DNA of 64,000 bases from Cereibacter ovatus (GCF_900207575.1 NZ_OAOQ01000002.1:176587-240586), one strand, 5' to 3'; counted from the first letter of the stretch, positions 17,665 through 26,751 are shown. Notes: generated by a model from the letters alone, not told the origin. Translations and numbers: made by a program.

Positions 17665-17769
17665 CTGTGACGCAGCGTTGAGCTTGAGGATGGGGGCGGG
17701 TAGGGTAGGCTTCCGCTGACTTAGCCGCGCCCCGCCGGTTTGCCAAGGCGCGCCTTCCCGGAGGTTCCC

Positions 17770-19458
17770 ATGCCCTATCGCGCCCCGCTGGCCGACTTTC
17801 GCTTCCTTCTGCGCCATGTGGTCGGGCTGGATCAGGTTGCCGCCACCGACCGCTTTGCCGAAAGCTCGGCCGAGACGGTCGAGGCCGTGCTGTCCGAAGC
17901 CGGCAAACTGTGCGAGGAAGTGCTGGCGCCGCTGCAACGGCCGGGCGATCTGCATCCCGCGCGGCTGGAAAACGGCGTGGTCCGCACGCCACCCGGCTTT
18001 GCCGAGGGCTATCGCGCCATTGCCGAAGGCGGCTGGGTCGGGATTTCGGCCGATCCCGCCCATGGCGGCATGGGTCTGCCGCTGACCGTGACGACGGCCG
18101 TGAACGAGATGATGGCCGGCGCCTGCCTGTCGCTGCATCTGAACCCGCTGCTGACGCAGGGCCAGATCGAGGCGCTGGAACATCACGCAAGCGACGAGAT
18201 CAAGGCGCTGTATCTGCCCCGGCTGATCTCGGGCGAGTGGAACGGCACCATGAACCTGACCGAGCCGCAGGCCGGATCGGATGTGGGCGCGGTCAGAACC
18301 CGGGCCGAGCCGCTGGGCGACGGCACCCATGCCATCACCGGACAAAAGATCTTCATCACCTGGGCCGACAGCGATTTCATCGCCAACACCTGCCACCTCG
18401 TGCTGGCCCGGCTGCCCGACGGCCCGCCCGGCACCCGCGGCATCAGCCTGTTCATGGTGCCGAAATTCATCCCCGATGCCGAAGGCAATCCGGGGCCGCG
18501 CAACGGCGTGAGCGTGGTCAGCCTGGAAGACAAGCTGGGCCTGCATGGCTCGCCCACCGCGGTCATGCAGTTCGACGCTGCGCGGGGCTGGCTGGTGGGG
18601 GCGCCGCACCGCGGGATGGCCGCGATGTTCACGATGATGAACAACGCCCGCCTTGGCGTCGGCGTGCAGGGCGTGGGCGTGGCCGAGGCCGCGACGCAGG
18701 CGGCGCTGGCCTATGCGCTGGAACGCCGGCAGGGCGGGGCGGGCACGATCGTCGATCATGCCGATGTGCGGCGGATGCTGGCGGTGATGAAGGCCGAGAC
18801 CTTCTCGGCCCGGGCCATCGCGCTGGCCTGTGCGGTGGCGCTGGACATGGGGCGGGCCACCGGCTCGGCCGAATGGGCGGCACGGGCGGCACTGCTGACG
18901 CCGATCGCCAAGGCCTTCGGCACCGATGTGGGGATCGAGGTCGCCTCGATGGGGGTGCAGGTCCATGGCGGAACCGGCTTCATCGAGGCGACGGGTGCCG
19001 CGCAATTCATGCGCGATGTGCGGGTGACCGCGATTTACGAAGGCACCAACGGCATACAGGCGATGGATCTGGTGGGCCGCAAGATGATGGACGGAGGCGA
19101 GGCCGCCTTCCGCCTGATGCAGGAAATCGAGGACGCCGCCGAAACCGCCCGCCACACGCTGCCCGACCTGGCCAACGATGTCTGGGCCGCGTCCGAAGCC
19201 CTGCGCGAGGCGACCGAAACCCTGATCGCGCAGGACATGCAGGACCGCTACGCCGGCGCCGTGCCCTATCTGCGCGCCTTCGCCCGCGTGCTGGGTGCCC
19301 ATTTCCACCTGACCGCGGCGATTGCCGATCCGGCGCGCGAACCCTTGGCGCGGGTCGCGATCCGCCGCCTGCTGCCGGAACATGCGGCACTGCTGGCACA
19401 GGTGCGCGAGGGGGCGGACGGGCTTTACGCGCTGTCGCCCGAGGATCTGGCGGCGTGA
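17770..19458 (+). CDS. acyl-CoA dehydrogenase (large, DmdC-like subgroup)
   Basis: 562 residues, larger than typical short-chain acyl-CoA dehydrogenases and with the extra C-terminal domain of the AcdA/DmdC subgroup. Flavin-binding segments are MNLTEPQAGSDVG (about residues 161-173) and ITGQKIFITWAD; the C-terminal dehydrogenase signature is MGVQVHGGTGFIEATGAAQ and AIYEGTNGIQAMDLVGRK. It oxidises an acyl-CoA and passes electrons to ETF; 3-methylmercaptopropionyl-CoA is one substrate in this subgroup, but specificity cannot be read here. GGAGG lies upstream of the ATG. The stop overlaps the next GTG start. Confidence 0.9.
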   Translation: MPYRAPLADFRFLLRHVVGLDQVAATDRFAESSAETVEAVLSEAGKLCEEVLAPLQRPGDLHPARLENGVVRTPPGFAEGYRAIAEGGWVGISADPAHGGMGLPLTVTTAVNEMMAGACLSLHLNPLLTQGQIEALEHHASDEIKALYLPRLISGEWNGTMNLTEPQAGSDVGAVRTRAEPLGDGTHAITGQKIFITWADSDFIANTCHLVLARLPDGPPGTRGISLFMVPKFIPDAEGNPGPRNGVSVVSLEDKLGLHGSPTAVMQFDAARGWLVGAPHRGMAAMFTMMNNARLGVGVQGVGVAEAATQAALAYALERRQGGAGTIVDHADVRRMLAVMKAETFSARAIALACAVALDMGRATGSAEWAARAALLTPIAKAFGTDVGIEVASMGVQVHGGTGFIEATGAAQFMRDVRVTAIYEGTNGIQAMDLVGRKMMDGGEAAFRLMQEIEDAAETARHTLPDLANDVWAASEALREATETLIAQDMQDRYAGAVPYLRAFARVLGAHFHLTAAIADPAREPLARVAIRRLLPEHAALLAQVREGADGLYALSPEDLAA

Positions 19459-20489
19459 CCGCGCCGATCCGCACGCCGTTCGAGATCCCTCCGCCCGAAG
19501 GCGCAGCCGTGCCGCTGGCCGAGGGCGTGCTGTGGCTGCGCCTGCCGCTGCCGATGCAGCTGGATCATGTGAACGTGTTTGCGCTGGATGACGGTGACGG
19601 CTGGACGCTGGTCGATACCGGCTTTGACAGCCGCCGCGGCCGCGCGATCTGGCAGGGGCTGATGGCCGGGCCTTTGCAGGGGCGGCCGATCCGGCGCGTG
19701 ATCGTCACCCATTACCACCCCGACCATGTGGGCCTTGCCGGCTGGTTCCAGTCGATGGGGGCGGAACTGGTGACCACGCGGACCTCGTGGCTTTATGCGC
19801 GGATGCTGGTGCTGGATGTGCAGCCCCTGCCCACGGCGGAAACGCTGGCCTTCTGGCGGGGCGCCGGGATGCCGGCCGACATGCTGGCCCAGCGGGCCAC
19901 GGAACGGCCGTTCAACTTCTCGGACATGGTGGCGCCGCTGCCGCTGGGCTTTACCCGCATCGTCGAGGGCGATGTGCTGACCGCGGGCGGGCGGCGCTGG
20001 ATTGTCCGGGTGGGCCACGGCCACGCCCCGGAACATGCCACACTCTGGAGCCTTGATGACGCTCTGGTTCTGGGGGGCGATCAACTGCTGCCCGGCATTT
20101 CCGCCAACATCGGCGTCTATGCCTCGGAACCCGAGGCCGATCCGCTGGCCGAATGGCTGGCATCCTGCCGCGCCTTTCAGGCCCATGCGCGCGACGATCT
20201 GCTGATCCTGCCCGGCCACAAGCTGCCCTTCACCGGCCTGCCGCTGCGCCTGCGCCAGATGATCGACAACCACGAAGGCGCGCTGGACCGGCTTCGCGCC
20301 CATCTTGGGGAACCGCGCACCGCCGTTCAGTGTTTCCTTCCGCTGTTCGGACGCGAGCTTCAGGGTCAGGCCTATGGCATGGGGCTGGTCGAGGCGGTGG
20401 CGCATCTCAACCATCTCTGGTTGCGGGGCGACATCGCACGCGAGCGCGGGCCGGGGGGCGAATGGCTCTGGCGCGGTCGACCCGGCTGA
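19455..20489 (+). CDS. MBL-fold metallohydrolase
   Basis: 344 residues, metallo-beta-lactamase fold. The metal motif THYHPDHVG (about residues 84-92) gives HxHxDH with Tyr inserted, and further ligands are the His in VGHGHAPEH and the Asp in LGGDQLLPGISANIG. The C-terminal helix-rich part is typical of the glyoxalase II-like or acyl-CoA-associated MBL enzymes. A GTG start overlaps the acyl-CoA dehydrogenase stop (GTGA), so the two are coupled; a thioester hydrolase acting on a related CoA compound is a reasonable inference. Confidence 0.85.
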   Translation: MTAPIRTPFEIPPPEGAAVPLAEGVLWLRLPLPMQLDHVNVFALDDGDGWTLVDTGFDSRRGRAIWQGLMAGPLQGRPIRRVIVTHYHPDHVGLAGWFQSMGAELVTTRTSWLYARMLVLDVQPLPTAETLAFWRGAGMPADMLAQRATERPFNFSDMVAPLPLGFTRIVEGDVLTAGGRRWIVRVGHGHAPEHATLWSLDDALVLGGDQLLPGISANIGVYASEPEADPLAEWLASCRAFQAHARDDLLILPGHKLPFTGLPLRLRQMIDNHEGALDRLRAHLGEPRTAVQCFLPLFGRELQGQAYGMGLVEAVAHLNHLWLRGDIARERGPGGEWLWRGRPG

Positions 20490-20556
20490 GGCGCGCCGGC
20501 GCACCGGGGCTTTCGGGCCGCGGCGCGGGCGTGACAGACCGGGGGAGATCGGATAG

Positions 20557-20742
20557 ATGGCGGACAATCACACCGGGATCGGGGGCCGAACCGACCATTC
20601 GCACGGCGCGCACGGGCATGTGCCCGGCACGATGGACATCACGCAGCAGCAAAGAACCTTTGCGGGCTTTCTGCGGCTGGTGGGCCGGGCGGTGGCGGTC
20701 ATCCTTGCGGTCCTTATCTTTCTTGCGCTGGCCAACGCCTGA
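20557..20742 (+). CDS. cytochrome c oxidase aa3-type subunit IV
   Basis: 61 residues. A histidine-rich N-terminus (HSHGAHGHVPGTMDITQQQ) is followed by TFAGFLRLVGRAV and a single hydrophobic helix to the end. This is the bacterial aa3 subunit IV peptide seen in R. sphaeroides and Paracoccus oxidase structures; its contribution to activity is minor. GGGGAG lies about 10 bases before the ATG. The other aa3 subunit genes are not in the window, which is usual for this gene. Confidence 0.9.
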   Translation: MADNHTGIGGRTDHSHGAHGHVPGTMDITQQQRTFAGFLRLVGRAVAVILAVLIFLALANA

Positions 20743-20772
20743 AAGGGCCGACCGCGGCGCCCCACGGGACAC

Positions 20773-21390
20773 ATGATGCGACACCATCTTCTAGGCGCCG
20801 CCTGTCTGGCGCTTGCCGCCTGCGGCACCACCGCCGAGCCGGTCTGGGCCCCCGATCACCAGGTTGCGGCGGCGCATTTCGTCTCGCCTCAGCCGGGCTC
20901 GATCACGCTTTACACCGTCACGCGGGTGAAGGGCGGCGGCGGGGCCCATACCGGGCTTCTCATCAACGGCTCGCAGGTGGTGATGTTCGACCCCGCGGGA
21001 ACATGGCGCCACCCGCGCCTGCCGGAACGCAATGATGTCCATTTCGGGGTGACGCCGAAAATGGTCGATTTCTACATCGACTACCACGCGCGCGAGACGT
21101 TTGACGTGCACGAGCAGACGGTTCAGGTGCCGGTCGAGGTGGCCGACATGGTGGCGCGCCGGGCGATGGCCTATGGCGCGGTGCCCAAGGCCAACTGCGC
21201 GCGGTCGGTCTCGAAGATCCTGGATGGCGTGCCGGGGTTCGAGCCGGTCGGCCCGACCTGGTATCCGAACCGGCTGATGGCCGATTTCGCCGAACTGCCC
21301 GGCGTCAAGACCCGGATGATCCGCGACGACGATGCCGATGACAACCACGGCGTGCTGATCGTGCAGGCGGGCGATCCGCGGCTGAACTAG
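20773..21390 (+). CDS. putative lipoprotein, papain-like fold suspected
   Basis: 205 residues. The start MMRHHLLGAACLALAACGTT has a clear lipobox (LAAC, Cys17), so the protein is probably lipid-anchored. The mature part contains GGAHTGLLINGSQVVMFDPAGTW (His59 about), DFYIDYHARE, and KANCARSVSKILDGVPGF with a cysteine near residue 141. An early histidine and a later cysteine at a helix start recall permuted papain-like (LRAT/NlpC) amidases, but I cannot confirm a catalytic set. The name remains hypothetical. Confidence 0.7.
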   Translation: MMRHHLLGAACLALAACGTTAEPVWAPDHQVAAAHFVSPQPGSITLYTVTRVKGGGGAHTGLLINGSQVVMFDPAGTWRHPRLPERNDVHFGVTPKMVDFYIDYHARETFDVHEQTVQVPVEVADMVARRAMAYGAVPKANCARSVSKILDGVPGFEPVGPTWYPNRLMADFAELPGVKTRMIRDDDADDNHGVLIVQAGDPRLN

Positions 21391-21716
21391 CCCAGCAGCC
21401 AGGGCGTCAGGTAAAGCGCCGCCGCCCCCGCGAAGATCGCGGCAAAGACGTTGCGGCTGAGAAGCCCCATCGCCACAGCCGCACAGGCGGCGGCCAGTCG
21501 GGCGGGGTCGGTCTCGCCGCCTGTCGCGGTCGGCCACAGCACCATCGGCGCCACCAGCCCCGGCAGCACCGCCACCGGGGTGTAGCGCAACAGGCGCAGC
21601 GCCCACAGCGGCATCGGCCGGCTGCCGATCATGCCCAGAAACGAGAATCGCAGCAGGAACGTGCCCAAGCCCAGCACGATCATCACGATCCAGACCTGTG
21701 CGGTATCCTCGATCAT
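21387..21716 (-). CDS. azlD: AzlD-type branched-chain amino acid exporter subunit
   Basis: 109 residues with four hydrophobic stretches, including GLGTFLLRFSFLGMIG and ALRLLRYTPVAVLPGLVAP, the AzlD/YgaH signature. It forms the small subunit of an exporter with AzlC for branched-chain amino acids. Its ATG overlaps the azlC stop (ATGA), showing coupling. The 3' end overlaps the end of the convergent lipoprotein gene by four bases. Confidence 0.88.
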   Translation of the reverse strand: MIEDTAQVWIVMIVLGLGTFLLRFSFLGMIGSRPMPLWALRLLRYTPVAVLPGLVAPMVLWPTATGGETDPARLAAACAAVAMGLLSRNVFAAIFAGAAALYLTPWLLG

Positions 21717-22420
21717 GTCGCGCGTCTCCGATCCGTCCAGGCCTCGATCCAGGCGCCGGTGGCCATGGCCGCCGCCGCCGCCACCAGCAAGCCGCCGTTG
21801 TAGGGCACGAAGGCCAGCGCCAGCGACAGCGCGATCGACACCCCCGCCGCCGCGACATGCGCCACTGTGCGCAGCATCGGCGCGATCATCGCAAGGAAGG
21901 TGATCGGCACCGCGAAATCCAGCGCGAACTCGGGCGGGATTGCGGTTCCCACCTGCGCGCCGACATAGGTCGCGACATACCACAGCGGGCAGACCGGCAA
22001 CACCGCGCCAAAGAAGAAGGCGATCTTTTCGCCCGGCGACTGGTGGGGGTTTTTCTCATAGTCGATCATCGCCGCGGCATAGGTCTGATCGACAAGGCAA
22101 TAGGCCATCAGCGCGCGCAGCCCCACCGGCGCCTGCCCCAGATGCGGTGTCAGCGAGGCCGAATACATCGCCATCCGCAGGTTCACCGCCAGCGAGGTCG
22201 CGAGGATAATGACCGTCGGCGCATTGTCGGCCAGCATCTGCACCGCCGCGAACTGCGCCGCCCCCGCGATCACGATGATCGAGAATCCCATGACCTCGAC
22301 GATGTTCAGCCCGGCTTCGGTGCCGACAACGCCGAACAACAGACCGAACGGTGCGATCACCAGCATGAAGGGCAGGGCGGAAAACAATCCGCGCAAAAAG
22401 GCAGAGCGGCGGGGCGACAT
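21713..22420 (-). CDS. azlC: AzlC-type branched-chain amino acid exporter subunit
   Basis: 235 residues from the ATG at 22420, with several membrane helices. GLFSALPFMLVIAPFGLLFG near the start, GAAQFAAVQML and RMAMYSASL are AzlC/YgaZ landmarks. It exports branched-chain amino acids with AzlD. The start is uncertain: in-frame ATG at 22459 and GTG at 22489 also exist, but GAAGG nine bases upstream and family alignment favour 22420. It is divergent from mobA. Confidence 0.87.
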   Translation of the reverse strand: MSPRRSAFLRGLFSALPFMLVIAPFGLLFGVVGTEAGLNIVEVMGFSIIVIAGAAQFAAVQMLADNAPTVIILATSLAVNLRMAMYSASLTPHLGQAPVGLRALMAYCLVDQTYAAAMIDYEKNPHQSPGEKIAFFFGAVLPVCPLWYVATYVGAQVGTAIPPEFALDFAVPITFLAMIAPMLRTVAHVAAAGVSIALSLALAFVPYNGGLLVAAAAAMATGAWIEAWTDRRRAT

Positions 22421-22511
22421 GGGCGGGAACCTTCGGCTGGCTGCGCGCGGGTTTACCATCGCGCGACTTGCGCTTAGGCGTTCTGTCACGGGGATGCAAT
22501 CGGAGAGGCGG

Positions 22512-23093
22512 ATGAGAATCTACGGTCTGATCCTTGCCGGCGGCGAAGGCCGGCGCATGGGGGGCGTGGACAAGGCGTTTCTGCCCCTTGCGGGCCGGCC
22601 GCTGATCGCCCACGCCATCGACCGGCTGGGCCCGCAGGTCGAGGAACTGGCGATCAGCGCCAATGGCGATCCCGCGCGCTTTGCCGGATTCGGGTTGCCG
22701 GTTCTGGCCGATCAGGCGCGGCAGGGGCCGCTGTCGGGGGTGCTGGCGGGCCTGCGCTGGGCCAGGGCGGCGGGGGCGGATGCGGTGGTCTCGGTTCCGG
22801 TCGACACGCCGTTCCTGCCGGGCGATCTGGTGCCGCGGCTGTGGCTGGCCGGCGACGGCGGTGCCGCCGTGGCCGAGGCCGGCGGGCGCACCCACCCGGC
22901 CTGCGGTCTTTGGCCCGTGGCACTGGCAGACGATCTTGCGGCATGGCTTGCGGCGGGCGAGGCGCGCGTCATGGGCTTTGCGGCGCGGCATGGGGCCGCA
23001 CGGGCTGGATTTTCCGACGCAAACGCTTTCCTCAACCTGAACGCGCCTGACGATCTGGCGCGGGCGGAAACGATGGTGCGGATGGACGGATGA
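22512..23093 (+). CDS. mobA: molybdenum cofactor guanylyltransferase
   Basis: 193 residues. MobA attaches GMP from GTP to molybdopterin, producing the bis-MGD form used by DMSO reductase, formate dehydrogenase and nitrate reductases. The nucleotide motif ILAGGEGRRMGGVDKAFLPL opens the protein, and SVPVDTPFLPGDL carries the metal-binding aspartate; LNLNAPDDLARAE closes it. GGAGAGG precedes the ATG at 22512. The stop overlaps the ATG of the MobB-like gene (ATGA). Confidence 0.94.
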   Translation: MRIYGLILAGGEGRRMGGVDKAFLPLAGRPLIAHAIDRLGPQVEELAISANGDPARFAGFGLPVLADQARQGPLSGVLAGLRWARAAGADAVVSVPVDTPFLPGDLVPRLWLAGDGGAAVAEAGGRTHPACGLWPVALADDLAAWLAAGEARVMGFAARHGAARAGFSDANAFLNLNAPDDLARAETMVRMDG

Positions 23094-24451
23094 AGATCTT
23101 CGGGATTGTGGGCGGCACGGATGCGGGCCGGGCCGAACTGACGGAACGGCTGGTGGCGGCCATTGCCGGGCGCGGCTTCAGTGTCTCGACCGTCCGGCAT
23201 CTGTCCCCCGAGGCCGCGATGGGCCAGCCCGCCCGCCCGGTGCAGGGCTACCGCTCGGCCGGGGCGTCCGAGGTGGTGCTGGCTTCGGCCGATCGCTTCA
23301 TGCTGCTGCGTGACCATCTGGGCGCCGAGCCCGATCTGCATGCCCTGCTGGCCCGGATGGCGCCAGTCGATCTGGTGCTGGTCGATGGCTACCGCCGCGA
23401 GCCTCATCCCAAGATCGCGCTGCTTCCGGGCCGCGATGCGGGACAGCCCGCCGACCCGACGATCCGCGCGATGGCGGCCGAACCGGGGCAGGCCCCGCTT
23501 GCGGCGCAGCCCTTGCCGCTGTTTCACCCCGAGGATGCCGCCGGTCTGGCCGAGTTCGTCCTGACCGAAACCGGGCTGATCCGGTCGGGGTTCGATACGG
23601 TGATTGCGGTGGACTGGTCGGGGGCCTCGGTGCCGTCGCCGCGCAAGCCGTCGTCGGATGCGATCTGGATCGGGGTGGCCAGCCCCCTGGGCGAAACCGT
23701 CAGCTATCACCGCACCCGCGCCGATGCCGAGGCGCATCTGAACGATCTCTTTGCCTTCGAACTGGCGGCGGGGCGGCGGGTGCTGGCGGGGTTCGACTTT
23801 CCGATGGGCTATCCTGCGGGGTTCGCGCCACGGCTGGTCGGTGAAGCCTGGGCCCCTGCGGTGTGGGAATGGCTGGAAGCGCGGGTCGAGGATGGCCCGG
23901 ACAATGCCAACAACCGCTTCCAGCTTGCCCAGACGATCAACCGCCAGTTCGCGGGCTTTGGCCCGTTCTGGGGCCGGCCGTCAGGGCTTGACCTGCCGGA
24001 TCTGCCGGAACGCAAGCTGTGCGACCACGAGGCGCTGGGCATCGCGGAACGCCGCCGGGTCGAACTGTCCGTGCCCAAGGCGCATCCGGTCTGGAAGCTT
24101 TACACCACCGGCTCGGTCGGGTCGCAGGCCCTGCTGGGCCTGCCGGTGATTGCGCGGCTTCGCCGGCGTTTTGGCGCCGCGGTCTGGCCGTTCGATCCCG
24201 CCACCGCGCCGCTTGTGGTGGCCGAGATCTATCCCTCGCTGCTGGGCCCCCAGATCACCAAGGCCATGCGCGAAGGCGAGATCAAGGATTCCGCGCAGGT
24301 CCGCCTGATGGCGCGATCGCTGTGGCGGCTGGCCCGCGATGGCGCCCTGGCCGATCTGCTGGCCGATGTGCCCGACTGGCCCGGCCGGGCCGAAGAGGGC
24401 TGGATTCTTGGCACCGGCCATGCCGATCAGTTGCGGCTGGCGCTGATATGA
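23090..24451 (+). CDS. mobB: MobB-like protein with degenerate P-loop fused to an RNase H-like domain
   Basis: 453 residues, more than twice the usual MobB. Residues 1-160 align with MobB (KIFGIVGGTDAGRAELTERL, VRHLSPEA, LVLVDGYRREPHPKI). The Walker A position reads GGTDAGRAE, so the lysine and Thr/Ser of GKT are Arg and Ala: nucleotide binding is doubtful. Residues about 165-453 form a second domain with VDWSGASVP, GFDFPMGYP and AEIYPSLL, resembling DUF429-type RNase H-like folds; function unknown. The ATGA overlap with mobA and with the downstream GNAT gene suggests one operon serving molybdenum cofactor maturation. Confidence 0.78.
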   Translation: MKIFGIVGGTDAGRAELTERLVAAIAGRGFSVSTVRHLSPEAAMGQPARPVQGYRSAGASEVVLASADRFMLLRDHLGAEPDLHALLARMAPVDLVLVDGYRREPHPKIALLPGRDAGQPADPTIRAMAAEPGQAPLAAQPLPLFHPEDAAGLAEFVLTETGLIRSGFDTVIAVDWSGASVPSPRKPSSDAIWIGVASPLGETVSYHRTRADAEAHLNDLFAFELAAGRRVLAGFDFPMGYPAGFAPRLVGEAWAPAVWEWLEARVEDGPDNANNRFQLAQTINRQFAGFGPFWGRPSGLDLPDLPERKLCDHEALGIAERRRVELSVPKAHPVWKLYTTGSVGSQALLGLPVIARLRRRFGAAVWPFDPATAPLVVAEIYPSLLGPQITKAMREGEIKDSAQVRLMARSLWRLARDGALADLLADVPDWPGRAEEGWILGTGHADQLRLALI

Positions 24452-25035
24452 ACGTCTCGCTTCAGTATGGCCTGTCTGCCGCGGACCGCCGCCGGGCGGC
24501 GGAACTTTACTGGCAGGCGTTCGGCGGCAAGCTGTCGCGCGTGATGGGCCCCGAACCTTTGGCGCTGGTCTTTCTGGAACGGGTGATGCGCGCCGACCAT
24601 GCCATTGCCGCGCTGGACGAACACGGCCGCCTTGTGGGGCTGGCCGGGTTCAAGACGCCGTCGGGCGGGTTTGCCGGCGGCACCAGCGCCGACATGCGCG
24701 CGGTCTATGGCCGTTGGGGCGGGCTGTGGCGGGCTGCGCTTTTGCGGCTGTTGCAGGGCGATGTCGACAACGAGCGGTTCCTTCTCGACGGGATCTGCGT
24801 CGCGCGCGAGGTGCGCAGCCATGGCATCGGCACCGCCCTTCTGGCCGAGATCTGCGCCGAGGCGATCCGGCGCGGCTACAGCGCCGTGCGCCTTGATGTG
24901 GTGGACAGCAACTGGCGTGCCCGTGCGCTGTATGAACGGCTGGGCTTCGTCGCGACCCAAAGCCATGCCATCGGCGCGCTCAGCCTGATCTTTGGCTTCA
25001 AGGCCGCGATCACCATGGTCCGTCAGGTGCGCTGA
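24448..25035 (+). CDS. GNAT-family N-acetyltransferase
   Basis: 195 residues. The acetyl-CoA loop VAREVRSHGIGTALLAEI (about residues 121-138) and the following RLDVVDSNWRARALYERLGF are the GNAT motifs A and B. Substrate is unknown. The ATG overlaps the preceding stop (ATGA), making it the third coupled gene after mobA and the MobB-like gene; no direct link to molybdenum cofactor is visible in the sequence. Confidence 0.85.
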   Translation: MNVSLQYGLSAADRRRAAELYWQAFGGKLSRVMGPEPLALVFLERVMRADHAIAALDEHGRLVGLAGFKTPSGGFAGGTSADMRAVYGRWGGLWRAALLRLLQGDVDNERFLLDGICVAREVRSHGIGTALLAEICAEAIRRGYSAVRLDVVDSNWRARALYERLGFVATQSHAIGALSLIFGFKAAITMVRQVR

Positions 25036-25120
25036 TCCGGCCTGCCCCTTCGCGAACGGACAGAGCCGGGGCCGATGCGGGCGATCGGCCCGCGCGCCGC
25101 CCGGGCAGGGCCGCGGGCGT

Positions 25121-25849
25121 TCAGTCGCGGCCACGCCCTTCCGCGATCAGCCGGTTCGAGGCGCCCTCGATCGCCTGTTCCAGTTCCACCATGAAGGTGG
25201 CGGCGGTGTGGCCCGGCCCGATCGGGGGCAGGAACTCGATCACCGCGGTGCCGCGCTTGCGATAGACGCCATGGCGCGGCCAGAACACGCCGACATTGGT
25301 CGCAACCGGATGGCACATCTGGCCCAACTGGCCATAAAGCACCGCCGTGCCCATCTTGTAGGGCGCGGCCGCCCCCGCCGCGACGCGGGTTCCCTGCGGA
25401 TAGATGATCAACTGCCCGGCTGTCTCGCGGCCCTTTTCGACATCGGCCATCATCTTCTTGATCGCCGCCCCGCGCCTGCCGCGATCGACCGGGATGAACC
25501 CCGCCCGCAGCGCCATCCAGCCCATCAGCGGAATCCAGCTCAGTTCCTTCTTCATCACGAAGCGGGGCGCCGGCAGGACCGAGACCAGCGTGATGGAATC
25601 AAGGAAACTCTGGTGCTTCGAGGCGATCAGCACGGCACCTGTGGGCACCTCGCCGCGGACCTCGGTCTTCAGGCCGACAATCCAGCGCGCCGAGAACCGT
25701 GCCCAGTGCGCGAACGCCTTCATCCAGACCAGCGTCCATTTGCGGTCGATGATCACCAGCGGCGTGAACACCAGCGCGATCACGATCATCGAGACATACA
25801 TCTGGATGTTGAAGATAAGGGACAGCGTCCATTGCAGCGCGTAGCGCAT
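25121..25849 (-). CDS. plsC: 1-acyl-sn-glycerol-3-phosphate acyltransferase
   Basis: 242 residues, inner-membrane PlsC family. An N-terminal hydrophobic segment (about residues 8-35) precedes the catalytic KHQSFLD (HxxxxD, about 78-84), the glycerol-3-phosphate site FIPVDRGRRG and the IYPQGTRVAAG motif. It acylates lysophosphatidic acid to phosphatidic acid. The ATG shares one base with the ftsX stop (TGATG), so it is the third gene of ftsE-ftsX-plsC, an arrangement common in alphaproteobacteria. Confidence 0.92.
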   Translation of the reverse strand: MRYALQWTLSLIFNIQMYVSMIVIALVFTPLVIIDRKWTLVWMKAFAHWARFSARWIVGLKTEVRGEVPTGAVLIASKHQSFLDSITLVSVLPAPRFVMKKELSWIPLMGWMALRAGFIPVDRGRRGAAIKKMMADVEKGRETAGQLIIYPQGTRVAAGAAAPYKMGTAVLYGQLGQMCHPVATNVGVFWPRHGVYRKRGTAVIEFLPPIGPGHTAATFMVELEQAIEGASNRLIAEGRGRD

Positions 25850-26751
25850 CAGGTAAGTTCCTTGAGTTTGCGAAGGGCGGCGGCGCGGGTGGCGAAGAAG
25901 GCGACGGTGCCGGCGATGGGCGGCAGCAACAGTGGCACGAACCAGCCCGCGCCCTGAAAGCCAAGGCCCGTCAGGAAACCGCCCGCGGCCTCGGCCGAGG
26001 GCAGCAGCGTCACCGCCGCCATTCCCGCCAGCGCGCCTACACCGGCGCCGGTCAGGGCGCGCAGGGTGAAGCGGCGCACGAAGGCGCGGGCGATATAGAT
26101 ATCGCGCGCCCCCACAAGGCGCAGGACGCGGATCACCTGCGCATTGGCCGCAAGCGAGGCATTGGCCGCAAGCGTGATCATCGCCGCCATGCTGGCCAGA
26201 ATCAGCAGGATCGACGCCCCGCCCAGCAGCCGCAACCGGGACGCCGCCACCGCCAGCGGCTGACGCCAGCGCAGGTGATCGTCCAGCACCGCGCCCGGCG
26301 CCTCGGCGGCCAGCCGCTGGCGCAGGCCCTCGGCGTCATAGCCTTCGCCTTCCTCGTGCAGCTCGACCAGCCGCGGAATCGGCAGCGTATCCAGCGGCAG
26401 GTCGGCTCCGAACCACGGCGCAAGCAGGGCCTGCTGTTCCGCGTCGGTCAGGGCGCGGGCCGAGCCGATGCCGGGCGTCGTCTCCAGCACCGCAAGGACG
26501 GCGCGGGTCTGGGTCTCCATCTGTTCCTCGGGGGCCGAGATGCGGATGGTGGCGGTGCGCTCCAGCGCCTCGGACCAGCGGTCGGCAAGGCGCCCCGCCG
26601 CCAGGGACAGTGCCAGCGCAAACACCGCCAGAAAGGCCATGGTCCCGGCCACGAACGAGGTCAGCCATGCGGTGTGGCCTGAAGGTGGCACGACGCGGTC
26701 GGCCTGCCGGTCGGGTTGGCGCAGCTCGGCCAGAAGGTCGGTGATCCTCAC
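25849..26751 (-). CDS. ftsX: cell-division ABC transporter permease FtsX
   Basis: 300 residues. One N-terminal helix (about residues 30-50), a periplasmic domain (about 51-165) and three C-terminal helices (about 175-205, 222-248, 265-285) give the FtsX topology. With FtsE it controls peptidoglycan amidase activation at the septum. ANAQVIRVLRLVGARDIYIARAF is the conserved cytoplasmic coupling region. It overlaps ftsE by four bases and plsC by one. Confidence 0.9.
   Translation of the reverse strand: MRITDLLAELRQPDRQADRVVPPSGHTAWLTSFVAGTMAFLAVFALALSLAAGRLADRWSEALERTATIRISAPEEQMETQTRAVLAVLETTPGIGSARALTDAEQQALLAPWFGADLPLDTLPIPRLVELHEEGEGYDAEGLRQRLAAEAPGAVLDDHLRWRQPLAVAASRLRLLGGASILLILASMAAMITLAANASLAANAQVIRVLRLVGARDIYIARAFVRRFTLRALTGAGVGALAGMAAVTLLPSAEAAGGFLTGLGFQGAGWFVPLLLPPIAGTVAFFATRAAALRKLKELT

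Noticed and set aside
16726-19383. A minus-strand open frame of 885 codons
   Set aside because: Only the C-terminal 312 codons (Sua5-type) are real; the remainder lies over the acyl-CoA dehydrogenase on the other strand.
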